Shown here in pieces: positions 16,979 through 26,191 of a stretch of 64,000 nt of DNA. This DNA comes from UBA1723 sp045629285 (GTDB taxonomy: Bacteria > Bacteroidota > Bacteroidia > Bacteroidales > Paludibacteraceae). Positions within the stretch are counted from its first letter, which is position 1, and every line of letters starts with the position of its first letter. Below the pieces are notes generated by a model, which worked only from the letters and a program-made list of their open reading frames with translations, was not told the DNA's origin and made no database searches. Position numbers and translations under genes: made by a program. The stretch lies in contig JAZQQY010000035.1 in NCBI GenBank assembly GCA_045629285.1, forward strand, positions 1 to 64,000, given 5' to 3'.

Positions 16979-18757
16979 TCAACCTTTGATGTCTACCTTC
17001 AAGCACAACTCCTCAAGCTGAGCGTCGTCGATAACTGATGGACAATCCATCATAGTGTCACGGCCTGAGTTGTTCTTAGGGAATGCGATACAGTCGCGGA
17101 TTGAATCCAAACCAGCAAGCATCGATACCACACGGTCAAGACCGAATGCCAAACCTGCGTGAGGTGGTGCTCCGTACTTGAACGCTGTCATCAAGCAACC
17201 GAACTGATCCTGAGCCTTCTCCTGAGTGAATCCAAGAAGCTGGAACATCTTGTTCTGAAGTTCTGAATCGTGGATACGAACTGATCCACCACCAAGCTCA
17301 ACACCGTTCATAGCCAAGTCGTAAGCGTTTGCACGTACACGTCCTGGATCAGAATCAAGATACTGAACATCCTCAAGCTTAGGACTAGTGAATGGATGGT
17401 GCATTGCGTAGAATCTCTGATCCTCCTCATTCCACTCGAACAATGGGAAGTCGATAACCCAAAGTGGAGCAAACTTGTTCTTGTCGCGAAGCTCAAGTCT
17501 GTCACCCATCTCAAGACGCAATGTATTCATCTGGCCACGTACCTTCATAGCATCGTCGCCACACAAAATCAAAATCAAATCGCCAGCCTTTGCCTGTGCT
17601 TTCTCTGCAATCTTACGCAAAGATGCCTCGTCGTAGAACTTATCTATGCTACTCTTGATAGTACCGTCTTCCTTCATCTGGATGTATACCAATCCCTTGG
17701 CACCAACCTGAGGACGCTTAACGAACTCTGTCATCTGATCAAGCTGCTTTCTTGTCCAAGCCGCACAACCAGGGGCACAGATACCTACTACGAAATTAGC
17801 ACCGTCGAATACAGGGAATGAGTGACCTGAGACCAAATCCTCACCACCCTCTTTTGCGTTCTTAAGCTCAACGAACTCCATGCCGAAACGCATATCTGGC
17901 TTATCTGAACCGAAACGCTTCATACACTCGTGCCATGTCAAACGTGGGAATGACTCAGTGAACTCAACGCCTCTTGCATACTTGAAGATATGCTTGATCA
18001 TACCCTCGAACATCTGAAGGACGTCCTCCTGCTCAACGTAAGACATCTCACAGTCGATCTGAGTAAACTCAGGCTGACGGTCAGCACGCAAATCCTCGTC
18101 GCGGAAACACTTTACTATCTGGAAATAACGGTCGATACCACCGACCATTAGAAGCTGCTTAAACTGCTGTGGGCTCTGTGGAAGGGCGTAGAACTGGCCC
18201 TGGTTCATACGTGAAGGAACGACGAAGTCACGCGCACCCTCTGGAGTAGACTTGATAAGCACTGGAGTCTCAACCTCTAGGAATCCCTGAGAATCAAGGT
18301 AACGGCGAGTCTCGAATGCGATGTTATGACGCAATACAAGGTTGTTTAGAACTGGCTTTCTTCTCAAATCTAGGTAACGGTACTGCATTCTCAAGTCGTC
18401 ACCACCGTCTGAGTTATCCTCGATTGTGAACGGAGGAACATCACTCTTGCTAAGCACCTTCATAGTGTCGGCGATGATCTCAATCTCACCTGTTGGGATC
18501 TGAGTGTTCTTATTGCTACGCTCAGCCACCTTACCAGTAACCTGAATAACCCACTCACGACCAACGTGGTTAGCCTGAGCTGTAAGATCTGCGTTCTTAC
18601 CCTCGTCGAACACAATCTGAGTGATACCGTAACGATCACGAAGATCAACGAATGTCATACCACCCATCTTTCTTACCTTCTGTACCCATCCAGCAAGCTT
18701 TACCTCGCTGCCTACATTGCTAAGCCTAAGCTCACCACAAGTATTGCTTCTATACAT
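16979..18757 (-). CDS. aspS: Aspartate-tRNA ligase
   Basis: 592 residues, the usual bacterial length. N-terminal OB-fold (VKLAGWVQKVRKMGGMTFVDLRDR), class II motifs including FLEVETPVL, FRDEDLRADRQPEFTQID and the motif 3 segment GLAFGLDRVV, plus the bacterial GAD insertion. Charges tRNA-Asp in the cytoplasm. ATG 18757 gives the conventional MYRSNTCGEL start. Confidence 0.98.
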   Translation of the reverse strand: MYRSNTCGELRLSNVGSEVKLAGWVQKVRKMGGMTFVDLRDRYGITQIVFDEGKNADLTAQANHVGREWVIQVTGKVAERSNKNTQIPTGEIEIIADTMKVLSKSDVPPFTIEDNSDGGDDLRMQYRYLDLRRKPVLNNLVLRHNIAFETRRYLDSQGFLEVETPVLIKSTPEGARDFVVPSRMNQGQFYALPQSPQQFKQLLMVGGIDRYFQIVKCFRDEDLRADRQPEFTQIDCEMSYVEQEDVLQMFEGMIKHIFKYARGVEFTESFPRLTWHECMKRFGSDKPDMRFGMEFVELKNAKEGGEDLVSGHSFPVFDGANFVVGICAPGCAAWTRKQLDQMTEFVKRPQVGAKGLVYIQMKEDGTIKSSIDKFYDEASLRKIAEKAQAKAGDLILILCGDDAMKVRGQMNTLRLEMGDRLELRDKNKFAPLWVIDFPLFEWNEEDQRFYAMHHPFTSPKLEDVQYLDSDPGRVRANAYDLAMNGVELGGGSVRIHDSELQNKMFQLLGFTQEKAQDQFGCLMTAFKYGAPPHAGLAFGLDRVVSMLAGLDSIRDCIAFPKNNSGRDTMMDCPSVIDDAQLEELCLKVDIKG

Positions 18758-18851
18758 AATATTATATTCGATTTTCTATTTTCAAAAACTCCACAAATTT
18801 CGCAAAAAAAATTCAATTAAAGGATATGCAACTGAGATTTTTAGAAAAAAA

Positions 18852-20090
18852 CTATTCTATATAACAAACCCTTCCCATCTTCGCCATCCACTCTCTGTGC
18901 TCATCATAACATCTTTTATCAGTCAAAACCCATGCAAATTTGGTGCGTGTGAAGAAATCAATCTTCGGATGAACAGCATATCCGTCAGTGAAGATGATCA
19001 TGCCGTCGTAGAAATTATGGTCACGTAGATAATCAAAGGCGACTTGAAAATCTGTACCACCTCTACCATGCACATCACTCGTTTTCAACTGTTTGGCATC
19101 TTTTAATGTGATAGGTTTAGGAGTCTGTAACTCACAGTCGAATTGGATTATGTCGATTTGCGAAACTCCATATCTGAACATGCGTTGCATCACTCCGTAG
19201 AAATTGGAAAGCTGTTGATTTGTAATTGATCCACTCGTGTCGACAGCAATCAACAATCGTGATTCCAAATCATATTTGCTTCCCATCTGCTGAAAGTCAA
19301 ATCTTCGATTTGGACGCATACGTGTCAAATGTCGTTTACTAGATAAGATCGATGCTCTGAAACCTGAAAGTGTCTTGAGATAATCAATTCTTGCTTTCGA
19401 CGATGCGACTATCTTCTCCGACAAATCTCCAGGAATTGAACCCCAACTTTGGGTAGATTCAATCTGTTCTATAAGTTCGTTGATTTTATCACATCTTTCA
19501 TCGTCCTCATCCCATAATGCAGCTCTGTCGGACAGACTTCCAGGGACATTAGTCTCATAATTTGACGCATTAGCGGAAACTTCTTTAGACGAATCTGATT
19601 GATTATCAGCACTGTTACTGAAATCATTGTAGGAATTCCCGTCGCCAGCATTATCCTCATCATTTCCAGATTCTTTTTCTGGATCGGGAATATTTGAGAG
19701 GTACCATTCGTAGGATTTGCCGTTTTTAAGGCTGAAACTTGCAGGATCAATCAAGTTATATTCATCAAATTTATATTGTCCGAAAAGTGTCATGTCGCTC
19801 GCTGCAATCATCTTTTCATTCGGGCAATTTATAGGTCGACGTGAATATGGATGTTTCAGAAGGACACGAATCATCTCAACCTTCATCAATTCTCCCAACT
19901 GATTATCATTCAACGAATTGATATATTCGGAATTATACTCTATTCTTTTTTGTCCGCTACGAATCGCACATTTCATATATGGATTTTCAGTCAAATCATT
20001 AATACAATAGACTGCAAAAAAAGCTGGCTCACGAAGATACCATATCTCCGCAAGCTTCTTGAATCTATTGATTGTAGTCTGATTATCCAT
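18852..20090 (-). CDS. VWA-like DUF2201 protein with degenerate metallopeptidase motif
   Basis: 412 residues. The N-terminal region resembles the DUF2201 'putative metallopeptidase' domain, but the position of HExxH reads KVEMIRVLLKHP, so zinc catalysis is unlikely. A polar linker (about 135-185) follows. The C-terminal VWA domain has the MIDAS motif DTSGS and the later IIFTDG. Such proteins pair with MoxR AAA+ ATPases, here 10 bp upstream in the same operon. It probably acts as a substrate adaptor for chaperone-like remodelling. Confidence 0.87.
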   Translation of the reverse strand: MDNQTTINRFKKLAEIWYLREPAFFAVYCINDLTENPYMKCAIRSGQKRIEYNSEYINSLNDNQLGELMKVEMIRVLLKHPYSRRPINCPNEKMIAASDMTLFGQYKFDEYNLIDPASFSLKNGKSYEWYLSNIPDPEKESGNDEDNAGDGNSYNDFSNSADNQSDSSKEVSANASNYETNVPGSLSDRAALWDEDDERCDKINELIEQIESTQSWGSIPGDLSEKIVASSKARIDYLKTLSGFRASILSSKRHLTRMRPNRRFDFQQMGSKYDLESRLLIAVDTSGSITNQQLSNFYGVMQRMFRYGVSQIDIIQFDCELQTPKPITLKDAKQLKTSDVHGRGGTDFQVAFDYLRDHNFYDGMIIFTDGYAVHPKIDFFTRTKFAWVLTDKRCYDEHREWMAKMGRVCYIE

Positions 20091-20100
20091 TATCTATCGA

Positions 20101-21168
20101 TCACATTTTTTGAATGAAATTCTGAATCTTAATGTATGTTTCAGGAATTTCTGTCACAATGAACATCACTGTATCAGGATAATTTCCTCCGCTGAATAGT
20201 GAAGACCAGTGAGCAAATGCTTCGTTTCGATTATCTTTTTCAAGCATTTCCAAATATGCAGTAAGATTTTTCTTTACCTTCTCTTTATCTTTCTCTTCAC
20301 TCATTCCTGTCTCCAAGTATCTGAAGAGTGATTCATTCACAATGGATAACTCATGAAGTTTCAAACCTTTAAGAATCTTCTCATTCTTCTTGAAATTCAA
20401 AAGTATATCTTTTGCCGATGGAAGTGAAGTCTTGTTTATATACTCAAAAAAGAGTGCACCTGCCTTGTTTCCTACGATTCCTGAAATAAGTTTCTTATAT
20501 ATAATGTCGACATTTGGCACACCGGTAATCAAATCACTTACTCGTTTCCAACCGCGTCGATCCGGAGTCTTTTCAAGACCGTTATCTATATCCGTCGCAA
20601 CGCCGTCAAGTTGTTCTGAATTCTCTTGAATAAAGTTTATTACTCTTTCGTCAACCTTATTCTCAGCAGCCCACAATAGCCATTCTGCGGGAGTCGGCTT
20701 GAAATTATAAATATTGAAACGTGAAACCAATGCTGGGTCTAGATCAGTCAATTGATACTCCTCTCCTGCATTGACAGCTGAGATAATCCTACTTCCTTCT
20801 GGCAACTGTTTGCCAGCCAACTTCTTATTCAACGCCAAATCCATGATTGTCTGCAACACCTCAGGGCGTGCACGATTCAACTCATCCAGGAACAACACAA
20901 CAGGCTTTCCGTCGACAGGAAACCAATATGGAGGCATGAACTCAGTATTTCCTGTCTTTTCATTTTTATATGGCAAACCAATCAAATCTCCTGGGTCACT
21001 CATCTGACCAAGGAAAAGCGACACAACCTTCATTCCTTTAGATGCAAAAAATTTGGTAAGTATTTCCGACTTGCCAATTCCATGCTTACCGGAAAGCATA
21101 ATATTTTGATCTGCAGGTGTGAGCTCAAGCAGTTGTATAAGTTCCTTTGAATTGACTGATATTGCCAT
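20101..21168 (-). CDS. MoxR-type AAA+ ATPase
   Basis: 355 residues. Walker A GKHGIGKS, Walker B VVLFLDELNRA, sensor-type segment SRIISAVNAG, arginine-finger region LDPALVSRF. Cytoplasmic ATP-driven remodelling factor that works with VWA proteins, here the next gene. The upstream membrane-protein genes lie 26 bp away, suggesting one operon from 22314 to 18852. Confidence 0.92.
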   Translation of the reverse strand: MAISVNSKELIQLLELTPADQNIMLSGKHGIGKSEILTKFFASKGMKVVSLFLGQMSDPGDLIGLPYKNEKTGNTEFMPPYWFPVDGKPVVLFLDELNRARPEVLQTIMDLALNKKLAGKQLPEGSRIISAVNAGEEYQLTDLDPALVSRFNIYNFKPTPAEWLLWAAENKVDERVINFIQENSEQLDGVATDIDNGLEKTPDRRGWKRVSDLITGVPNVDIIYKKLISGIVGNKAGALFFEYINKTSLPSAKDILLNFKKNEKILKGLKLHELSIVNESLFRYLETGMSEEKDKEKVKKNLTAYLEMLEKDNRNEAFAHWSSLFSGGNYPDTVMFIVTEIPETYIKIQNFIQKM

Positions 21169-21194
21169 AATCCATTAATTTTATGTCAACAATT

Positions 21195-21812
21195 TTATTT
21201 ATTTTCATCCATAGCATTAATCGCTATTTTAAGACTATCTATCTTATGCTTAAAATCTTTTGATTTCTCTTGATCAATTATGCATACACGATTAAGGAAA
21301 CAGCTGTCTGCAGACGTATTCCACTCTTTTTTCCATGTGTCTTTTAGTTCAAGAGAGACAGCGACAACACCCAAATCTTCATAAACATGAAAATCTTTTA
21401 GCTCGTAAACAAATTCATCAGAACACAATTTTGAATGAAATTTCTCCCAAATACCGTCATTTTCGTATAGACAAAATTCACCTGAATTAATATTTGTTAT
21501 TATACCATCAGGAATATCACGTATCGCATACCGTGATGAATCCGCAACTTTTGGATGGTAAAAATATATCAAATAAAGAATTAGTGTTGCTGCTATAACG
21601 ATTCCTGAGAAGAGAGATAACAAATGTTTTTTCCATTTATTAATATTCAAGACAAATATTAATATAGACGTAAACGAAGCGATTCCCCAACAGATCAAGT
21701 TGATATTCCATCTCAAATAATCACAACCAAATGACATAATTGATAAAACAATGCCTGAAACTAATGAGACAAGAAAAAGAATATCTATAATGTGATTCAA
21801 TTCATTTTTCAT
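21195..21812 (-). CDS. Membrane protein of unknown function
   Basis: 205 residues from ATG 21812, which overlaps the preceding stop by 11 bp; an alternative ATG at 21833 adds seven residues. Three hydrophobic segments (about 8-30, 35-55, 65-85) are followed by a soluble domain with no recognised motif. Between its membrane-protein partner and moxR, so a partner or client of the MoxR-VWA pair is plausible. Confidence 0.7.
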   Translation of the reverse strand: MKNELNHIIDILFLVSLVSGIVLSIMSFGCDYLRWNINLICWGIASFTSILIFVLNINKWKKHLLSLFSGIVIAATLILYLIYFYHPKVADSSRYAIRDIPDGIITNINSGEFCLYENDGIWEKFHSKLCSDEFVYELKDFHVYEDLGVVAVSLELKDTWKKEWNTSADSCFLNRVCIIDQEKSKDFKHKIDSLKIAINAMDENK

Positions 21813-22314
21813 CAGCGGCAACTTCTTTTTCATATTGTTTAATCAACTTAGCGCACAATAACAACGGCAAGATTCCGAACAATCCGAATGAGCAATCAAC
21901 TAAAGTCCAAAAAAACGGAATTGAACGAATTGGACCACAAATGAATGCAAGAGGGAATATTGACACACAACAGAACATAGCCCAATAGATCACCCATTTG
22001 TTTTTAATTGGATCACGGTATGGACCGACAAACAATGCGGCTATCATCAGATGTGCGTAAGCTAACCAGTCGAATCCGTATGCCAAATATGGATATTTAG
22101 CGTTTGTTTCTATCATACCTTCTTTCACACCATATAGCCAAGCAAACAATGGTTGCATTGTATCATTCATCTGAGAAATAGTATCTGGGGTTATTGAAAA
22201 TAAAGAACACAGAATATTTAATTCTAATTCAACAGGAAAAGCAGTCACACCAGCTACAACCAATGCAACCATATAGAACACAATCAATATTCTAATTTTC
22301 TTTAATGTAGTCAT
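21802..22314 (-). CDS. Small polytopic membrane protein
   Basis: 170 residues with about four hydrophobic helices and charged ends (KQYEKEVAADEK). No family recognised with confidence. First gene of the putative MoxR-VWA operon; overlap with the next gene indicates coupled translation. A minus-strand TATATTTG at 22352-22359 may be its promoter. Confidence 0.7.
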   Translation of the reverse strand: MTTLKKIRILIVFYMVALVVAGVTAFPVELELNILCSLFSITPDTISQMNDTMQPLFAWLYGVKEGMIETNAKYPYLAYGFDWLAYAHLMIAALFVGPYRDPIKNKWVIYWAMFCCVSIFPLAFICGPIRSIPFFWTLVDCSFGLFGILPLLLCAKLIKQYEKEVAADEK

Positions 22315-22464
22315 ATACGTTCTTTATTTAACTAGATTATATTCCTACCTACAAATATACAAAAGATAGATAGTGATTCATAATTAATTAGATAAAATCT
22401 AAAGATGCTCTGTCGACTATATCCTGTAGATCAAAGTTCGCATTCTATTATTCGATTAAATAAA

Positions 22465-22497
22465 AAATAGAGGCGTAGTTTTTACGCTACGTCTCTA
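22465..22497 (-). terminator. lon terminator
   Basis: Near-perfect 10-bp stem AGAGGCGTAG/CTACGTCTCT with a TTTTTACG loop. The minus strand continues into a T-run. It lies 32 bp after the lon stop. Confidence 0.85.
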
Positions 22498-22528
22498 TCT
22501 TTTTCATATCATTTCATTTTGCATTTCA

Positions 22529-24931
22529 TCATACTAATGCCAAATTGAATACATCCTGTACATTATCCACATAATGGAAAGTTACACCTTCTAGATAATC
22601 AGATTTGATCTCCTCAACATCCTTCTGGTTATCCTTACACAAGATGATTTCTTTGATACCAGCACGTTTAGCAGCCAAGGTCTTCTCACGAATTCCACCT
22701 ACTGCAGTAACCTTGCCTCTCAATGTGATCTCTCCAGACATTGCCAAATTAGCCTTAACTTTTCTGCCTGTGAATGCAGATGCAAGAGCTGTCGCCATTG
22801 TGATACCTGCCGACGGACCATCTTTCGGTGTTGAGCCATCAGGCACATGGATATGCACTGCTGTGTCATCGAAAACTGTAGGGTCAATACCAAGTGTGTC
22901 GGCTGAACATTTCACATACTGCATTGCAAGCATTGCAGACTCCTTCATCACATCCTTGATCTGACCTGTAACAGTCAAAGTTGGATTCTTGCTCTTCGAC
23001 AATGATGTCTCAATAAACAAGATCTCACCACCATAGCTTGTGACTGACAAACCAGTAACTACTCCGATATTATCGTTGCCCTCATATAGCTCGTGTGGCA
23101 CCTCTTTCTTGCCAAGATACTCCTGGATATCCTCCACGTCGATATTAGGCTTCATCTCCTCCTTCATCACAATCTTCTTAGCTAGCTTACGGTAGATCTT
23201 TCTAATCTGCTTCTCCAATCCACGTACACCGCTCTCCATTGTGTAGCCGGAAATCACTTTATTCAAAGCCTCGTCAGTGAATGTTACTTCCTCCAATGAA
23301 ACACCTAGTTCAGCTGCAACCTTCGGTACGATATGACGCTTTGCAATCTGAAGTTTCTCTTCCTGCGAATATCCACCGATATTGATGAACTCCATACGGT
23401 CTTTCAACGGCTGACTGATATTGCTGATGTCGTTTGCAGTTGCAATAAACATCACATTCGACAAGTCGTAGTCTACATCAAGATAGTTATCATGGAAATT
23501 CTTATTCTGCTCAGGATCAAGCACTTCAAGTAATGCTGAATCTGGACTTCCGTGGAAACCGTCAGCATGAGAAACTTTATCGATCTCATCAAGAATGAAT
23601 ACAGGATTGCTAGAACCAGCCTCCTTCATCGCCTTCAAGATACGTCCAGGCATAGAGCCAACGTATGTACGACGGTGTCCGCGAATTTCACTCTCATCGT
23701 GAATACCTCCAAGAGCGACACGAACATAATTTCTGCCTAGAGCCTCTGCAACTGACTTACCCAAGGATGTTTTACCAACTCCTGGAGGGCCGTACAAGCA
23801 AAGGATATTCGACTTCATATTTCCACGAAGTTTCATCACAGCAAGATGCTCAAGGATACGGTCCTTGATATCTTCCATTCCGTAATGATCACGATCAAGC
23901 ACCTCCTGGGCAGTTTTCAACGAAAGAGACTCCTTCGTCTTCAAATCCCATGGAAGGGCAAGCATATTTTCTAGATATGTAACTTGAGTAGAATAGTCAA
24001 GAGACTGCTGAGGAAGTCTATTCAACTTACCCAACTCCTTCATAAACACATCCTTAACTTTCTTACTCCATTTCTTCTTTTCTGATTCACCAAGTAGTCG
24101 CGAGTAATCCTCGTCGTCACCACTTTCATCAAGTTCATCCTTGATTGTTTTCATTTGCTGCTGAAGGAAGTAATTACGCTGCTGACGATCAAGCTGCTGG
24201 CTTGTCTTTTCACGAATATTCTGCTTAAGCGACGCAAGCTGCATCTCCTTATTAAGCAATGAAAGCAATATCAGTGCACGCTCCTTCAATGAACCGCACT
24301 CCAACATCTGCTGCTTATCAGACACAGAGAATGGGAAGTTTGCTGCTATATAGTTTACGAATGACAAACTGCTCTCGATATTCTTCAAAGCAAACATCGA
24401 CTCCATCGGAATTGAGCCGGCTGAAGCCTTCAATATCTGCTCAGAACGTTCACGAACCGAATCCAATATTGCGTCGAATTCACGCTGTTCCTCATCTTCA
24501 GGCAACAAATCTTCTAGCTGATATACATCAGATTCCAAATAATCAGTCTGCACACGTAGGTCTTTAATCATCACACGACGTAAACCCTGGATGATGGCAG
24601 TGCTCTGACCATTAGGCATATCAAGAATTTTCACTACATTTCCAACAACACCTATATCATACAAATCTTTCTTCTGGGGATCATCCTCACGAGCATCTCT
24701 CTGAGTAACAACCACCAAAGGCTGATTTGACGATTTAGTTTTCTTTGCGGCATATTTAGAACGGGCTCTACCTAATTGTACTGGAAGCACGACACCGGGC
24801 AATAGCACTACATTGCGCAATGCCAAAGTCAAGAGTCCTTCAGTTTTATCAAGCTTATACCCATCTGGAATACCACCGTCGGCAATCACTGGAATAAATT
24901 CTCCTTCTTCGTTATCGTCAAAATTTCTCAT
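22529..24931 (-). CDS. lon: ATP-dependent Lon protease
   Basis: 800 residues from ATG 24931 (MRNFDDNEEG). The frame continues to 25000, but that extension is not Lon-like. LAN substrate-binding domain, coiled coil, AAA+ module with GPPGVGKTS and VFILDEIDK, and the proteolytic domain with Ser707 in DGPSAG and Lys750 in REKTLAAK, the correct Ser-Lys spacing of 43. Degrades misfolded and regulatory proteins in the cytoplasm. A 16-bp perfect palindrome (25011-25026) lies upstream and may be an operator. Confidence 0.97.
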   Translation of the reverse strand: MRNFDDNEEGEFIPVIADGGIPDGYKLDKTEGLLTLALRNVVLLPGVVLPVQLGRARSKYAAKKTKSSNQPLVVVTQRDAREDDPQKKDLYDIGVVGNVVKILDMPNGQSTAIIQGLRRVMIKDLRVQTDYLESDVYQLEDLLPEDEEQREFDAILDSVRERSEQILKASAGSIPMESMFALKNIESSLSFVNYIAANFPFSVSDKQQMLECGSLKERALILLSLLNKEMQLASLKQNIREKTSQQLDRQQRNYFLQQQMKTIKDELDESGDDEDYSRLLGESEKKKWSKKVKDVFMKELGKLNRLPQQSLDYSTQVTYLENMLALPWDLKTKESLSLKTAQEVLDRDHYGMEDIKDRILEHLAVMKLRGNMKSNILCLYGPPGVGKTSLGKSVAEALGRNYVRVALGGIHDESEIRGHRRTYVGSMPGRILKAMKEAGSSNPVFILDEIDKVSHADGFHGSPDSALLEVLDPEQNKNFHDNYLDVDYDLSNVMFIATANDISNISQPLKDRMEFINIGGYSQEEKLQIAKRHIVPKVAAELGVSLEEVTFTDEALNKVISGYTMESGVRGLEKQIRKIYRKLAKKIVMKEEMKPNIDVEDIQEYLGKKEVPHELYEGNDNIGVVTGLSVTSYGGEILFIETSLSKSKNPTLTVTGQIKDVMKESAMLAMQYVKCSADTLGIDPTVFDDTAVHIHVPDGSTPKDGPSAGITMATALASAFTGRKVKANLAMSGEITLRGKVTAVGGIREKTLAAKRAGIKEIILCKDNQKDVEEIKSDYLEGVTFHYVDNVQDVFNLALV

Positions 24932-25010
24932 CAAATCAAAATTTATATAATAATACACCCATATCAAATCAAAAAGTATGCCAAAAGGGAAATACGACAA
25001 TTTGGCACAC

Positions 25011-25026
25011 TAGTACTTAAGTACTA
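25011..25026. promoter_or_regulatory. Perfect 16-bp palindrome upstream of lon
   Basis: TAGTACTTAAGTACTA, 80 bp upstream of the lon ATG and between lon and the gldB terminator. A second inverted pair, TGCCAAA (24979-24985)/TTTGGCA (25001-25007), is adjacent. The position suits a regulator-binding site for lon. No known heat-shock operator is matched by eye. Confidence 0.5.
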
Positions 25027-25083
25027 TGACAATTAGGCGCAAAAGTTTCAGGTTCATAGAAACGCTGCATCGGCGCATCTAAA

Positions 25084-25110
25084 AAAGGCAACCAAATCTG
25101 GTTGCCTTTT
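25084..25110 (-). terminator. gldB terminator
   Basis: Stem GGCAACC/GGTTGCC flanked by A-run and T-run, so it can work in both directions. It lies 18 bp after the gldB stop. Confidence 0.9.
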
Positions 25111-25127
25111 TATATTCTGTTTCGAAT

Positions 25128-26183
25128 TTATCTTGGATTATAACCCGACATTTCCAAAATGCCTGAAGCATCATTATCGTTCATCAAATCCTGAAGAGTA
25201 ACTTCTTTGTTGGATTCCAAATAAGATTCAATGATCTTGTATCCTACAAACAATCCCGCTCTACCTGGAGATTCCTGAGGGAAAAATGCAGTCGACGGTG
25301 CAGGATCACAATACTTACCTACTGTCAGACGATCAGTTGAGAAAAGATGTTTATATTCAGCCATATAATGCCACATTTGTGCCTCATTCTGGCAACACCA
25401 TTCAATCTGGTCTGGAGTATATCCAAGTATCGTCTGCAGATTCTGGTCCGGCAAAGAGACTGATGTCAAATAGACTAGCTTACCGAGATAGATGATCTTC
25501 TGCAATAATGTCGGCGCTGATTCTGTGAAGTTATATTCCGTCGACAACCAGCAAAATACACCATCGGAAACCAATTTTTCACGTCTGTAGTTGCAGACCA
25601 TGTAGTCGTACAAACCGTCAACATATTTATAATTTGGATAATTGGGTCCGAGATAGTACTCAAGAGAGAATCCTAAGCGAGTCTTTGTACAAAGCACATT
25701 CGAATAGAATCCTGAAATGATCGAGACATATTGCTGTGGCACATTCAAATTTGGAAGATGAGTCTTCAATATTGAAAATGCATTGTCTAGTTCCTTCTTT
25801 TCCGCTGTCATATCAGGGAAAACGGAATCAGCATCCTGGAAAAATTCAGAATATGGCTTGCCGGTTGCAAATTTCTGGATAACATCTCTAGTCTCCATCT
25901 GATCAACACTTCCTATGTTTAGCACTGCTTCAGTGTAGATATCAAGGAAATTCTGGTCCGACGAATCTTTCGCGGCGTAAGTCTCCTTCAAAGCTGCAAA
26001 TTCCGAAGCTGAACTGGCGTAGTTCATCCCTGTCAACTCTTTGTCAAGTCGACGAAACTCTACGTCTACCCTATTCTCCGCAGGAATAGCGACTTTGGAA
26101 AACCTATCCTCCGACTTAGAACTACATCCGACAAGTGCAGCTGCAGCAAAGAAAGTTGTTATCAGTTTACCGGCAAACTTCAT
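25128..26183 (-). CDS. gldB: GldB-family gliding motility lipoprotein
   Basis: 351 residues. Lipobox ALVGC at residues 16-20. The body matches the GldB pattern: FRRLDKEL near the N-terminus, QYVSIISGFY centrally, and PGRAGLFVGYKIIESYL near the end. GldB is required for gliding and T9SS function in Flavobacterium and is retained in non-gliding Bacteroidales. Eight base pairs separate it from the ABC-F gene, so they are probably cotranscribed. Confidence 0.87.
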   Translation of the reverse strand: MKFAGKLITTFFAAAALVGCSSKSEDRFSKVAIPAENRVDVEFRRLDKELTGMNYASSASEFAALKETYAAKDSSDQNFLDIYTEAVLNIGSVDQMETRDVIQKFATGKPYSEFFQDADSVFPDMTAEKKELDNAFSILKTHLPNLNVPQQYVSIISGFYSNVLCTKTRLGFSLEYYLGPNYPNYKYVDGLYDYMVCNYRREKLVSDGVFCWLSTEYNFTESAPTLLQKIIYLGKLVYLTSVSLPDQNLQTILGYTPDQIEWCCQNEAQMWHYMAEYKHLFSTDRLTVGKYCDPAPSTAFFPQESPGRAGLFVGYKIIESYLESNKEVTLQDLMNDNDASGILEMSGYNPR

Positions 26184-26191
26184 TATTCAAA

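Noticed and set aside
17396..17821. Long plus-strand frames inside aspS, ileS and the giant surface gene
   Set aside because: They are shadows of strongly supported genes on the opposite strand.
24932..25000. 23-residue hydrophobic extension of Lon
   Set aside because: Not found in Lon proteins, and the ATG at 24931 gives the normal start; Lon is cytoplasmic.
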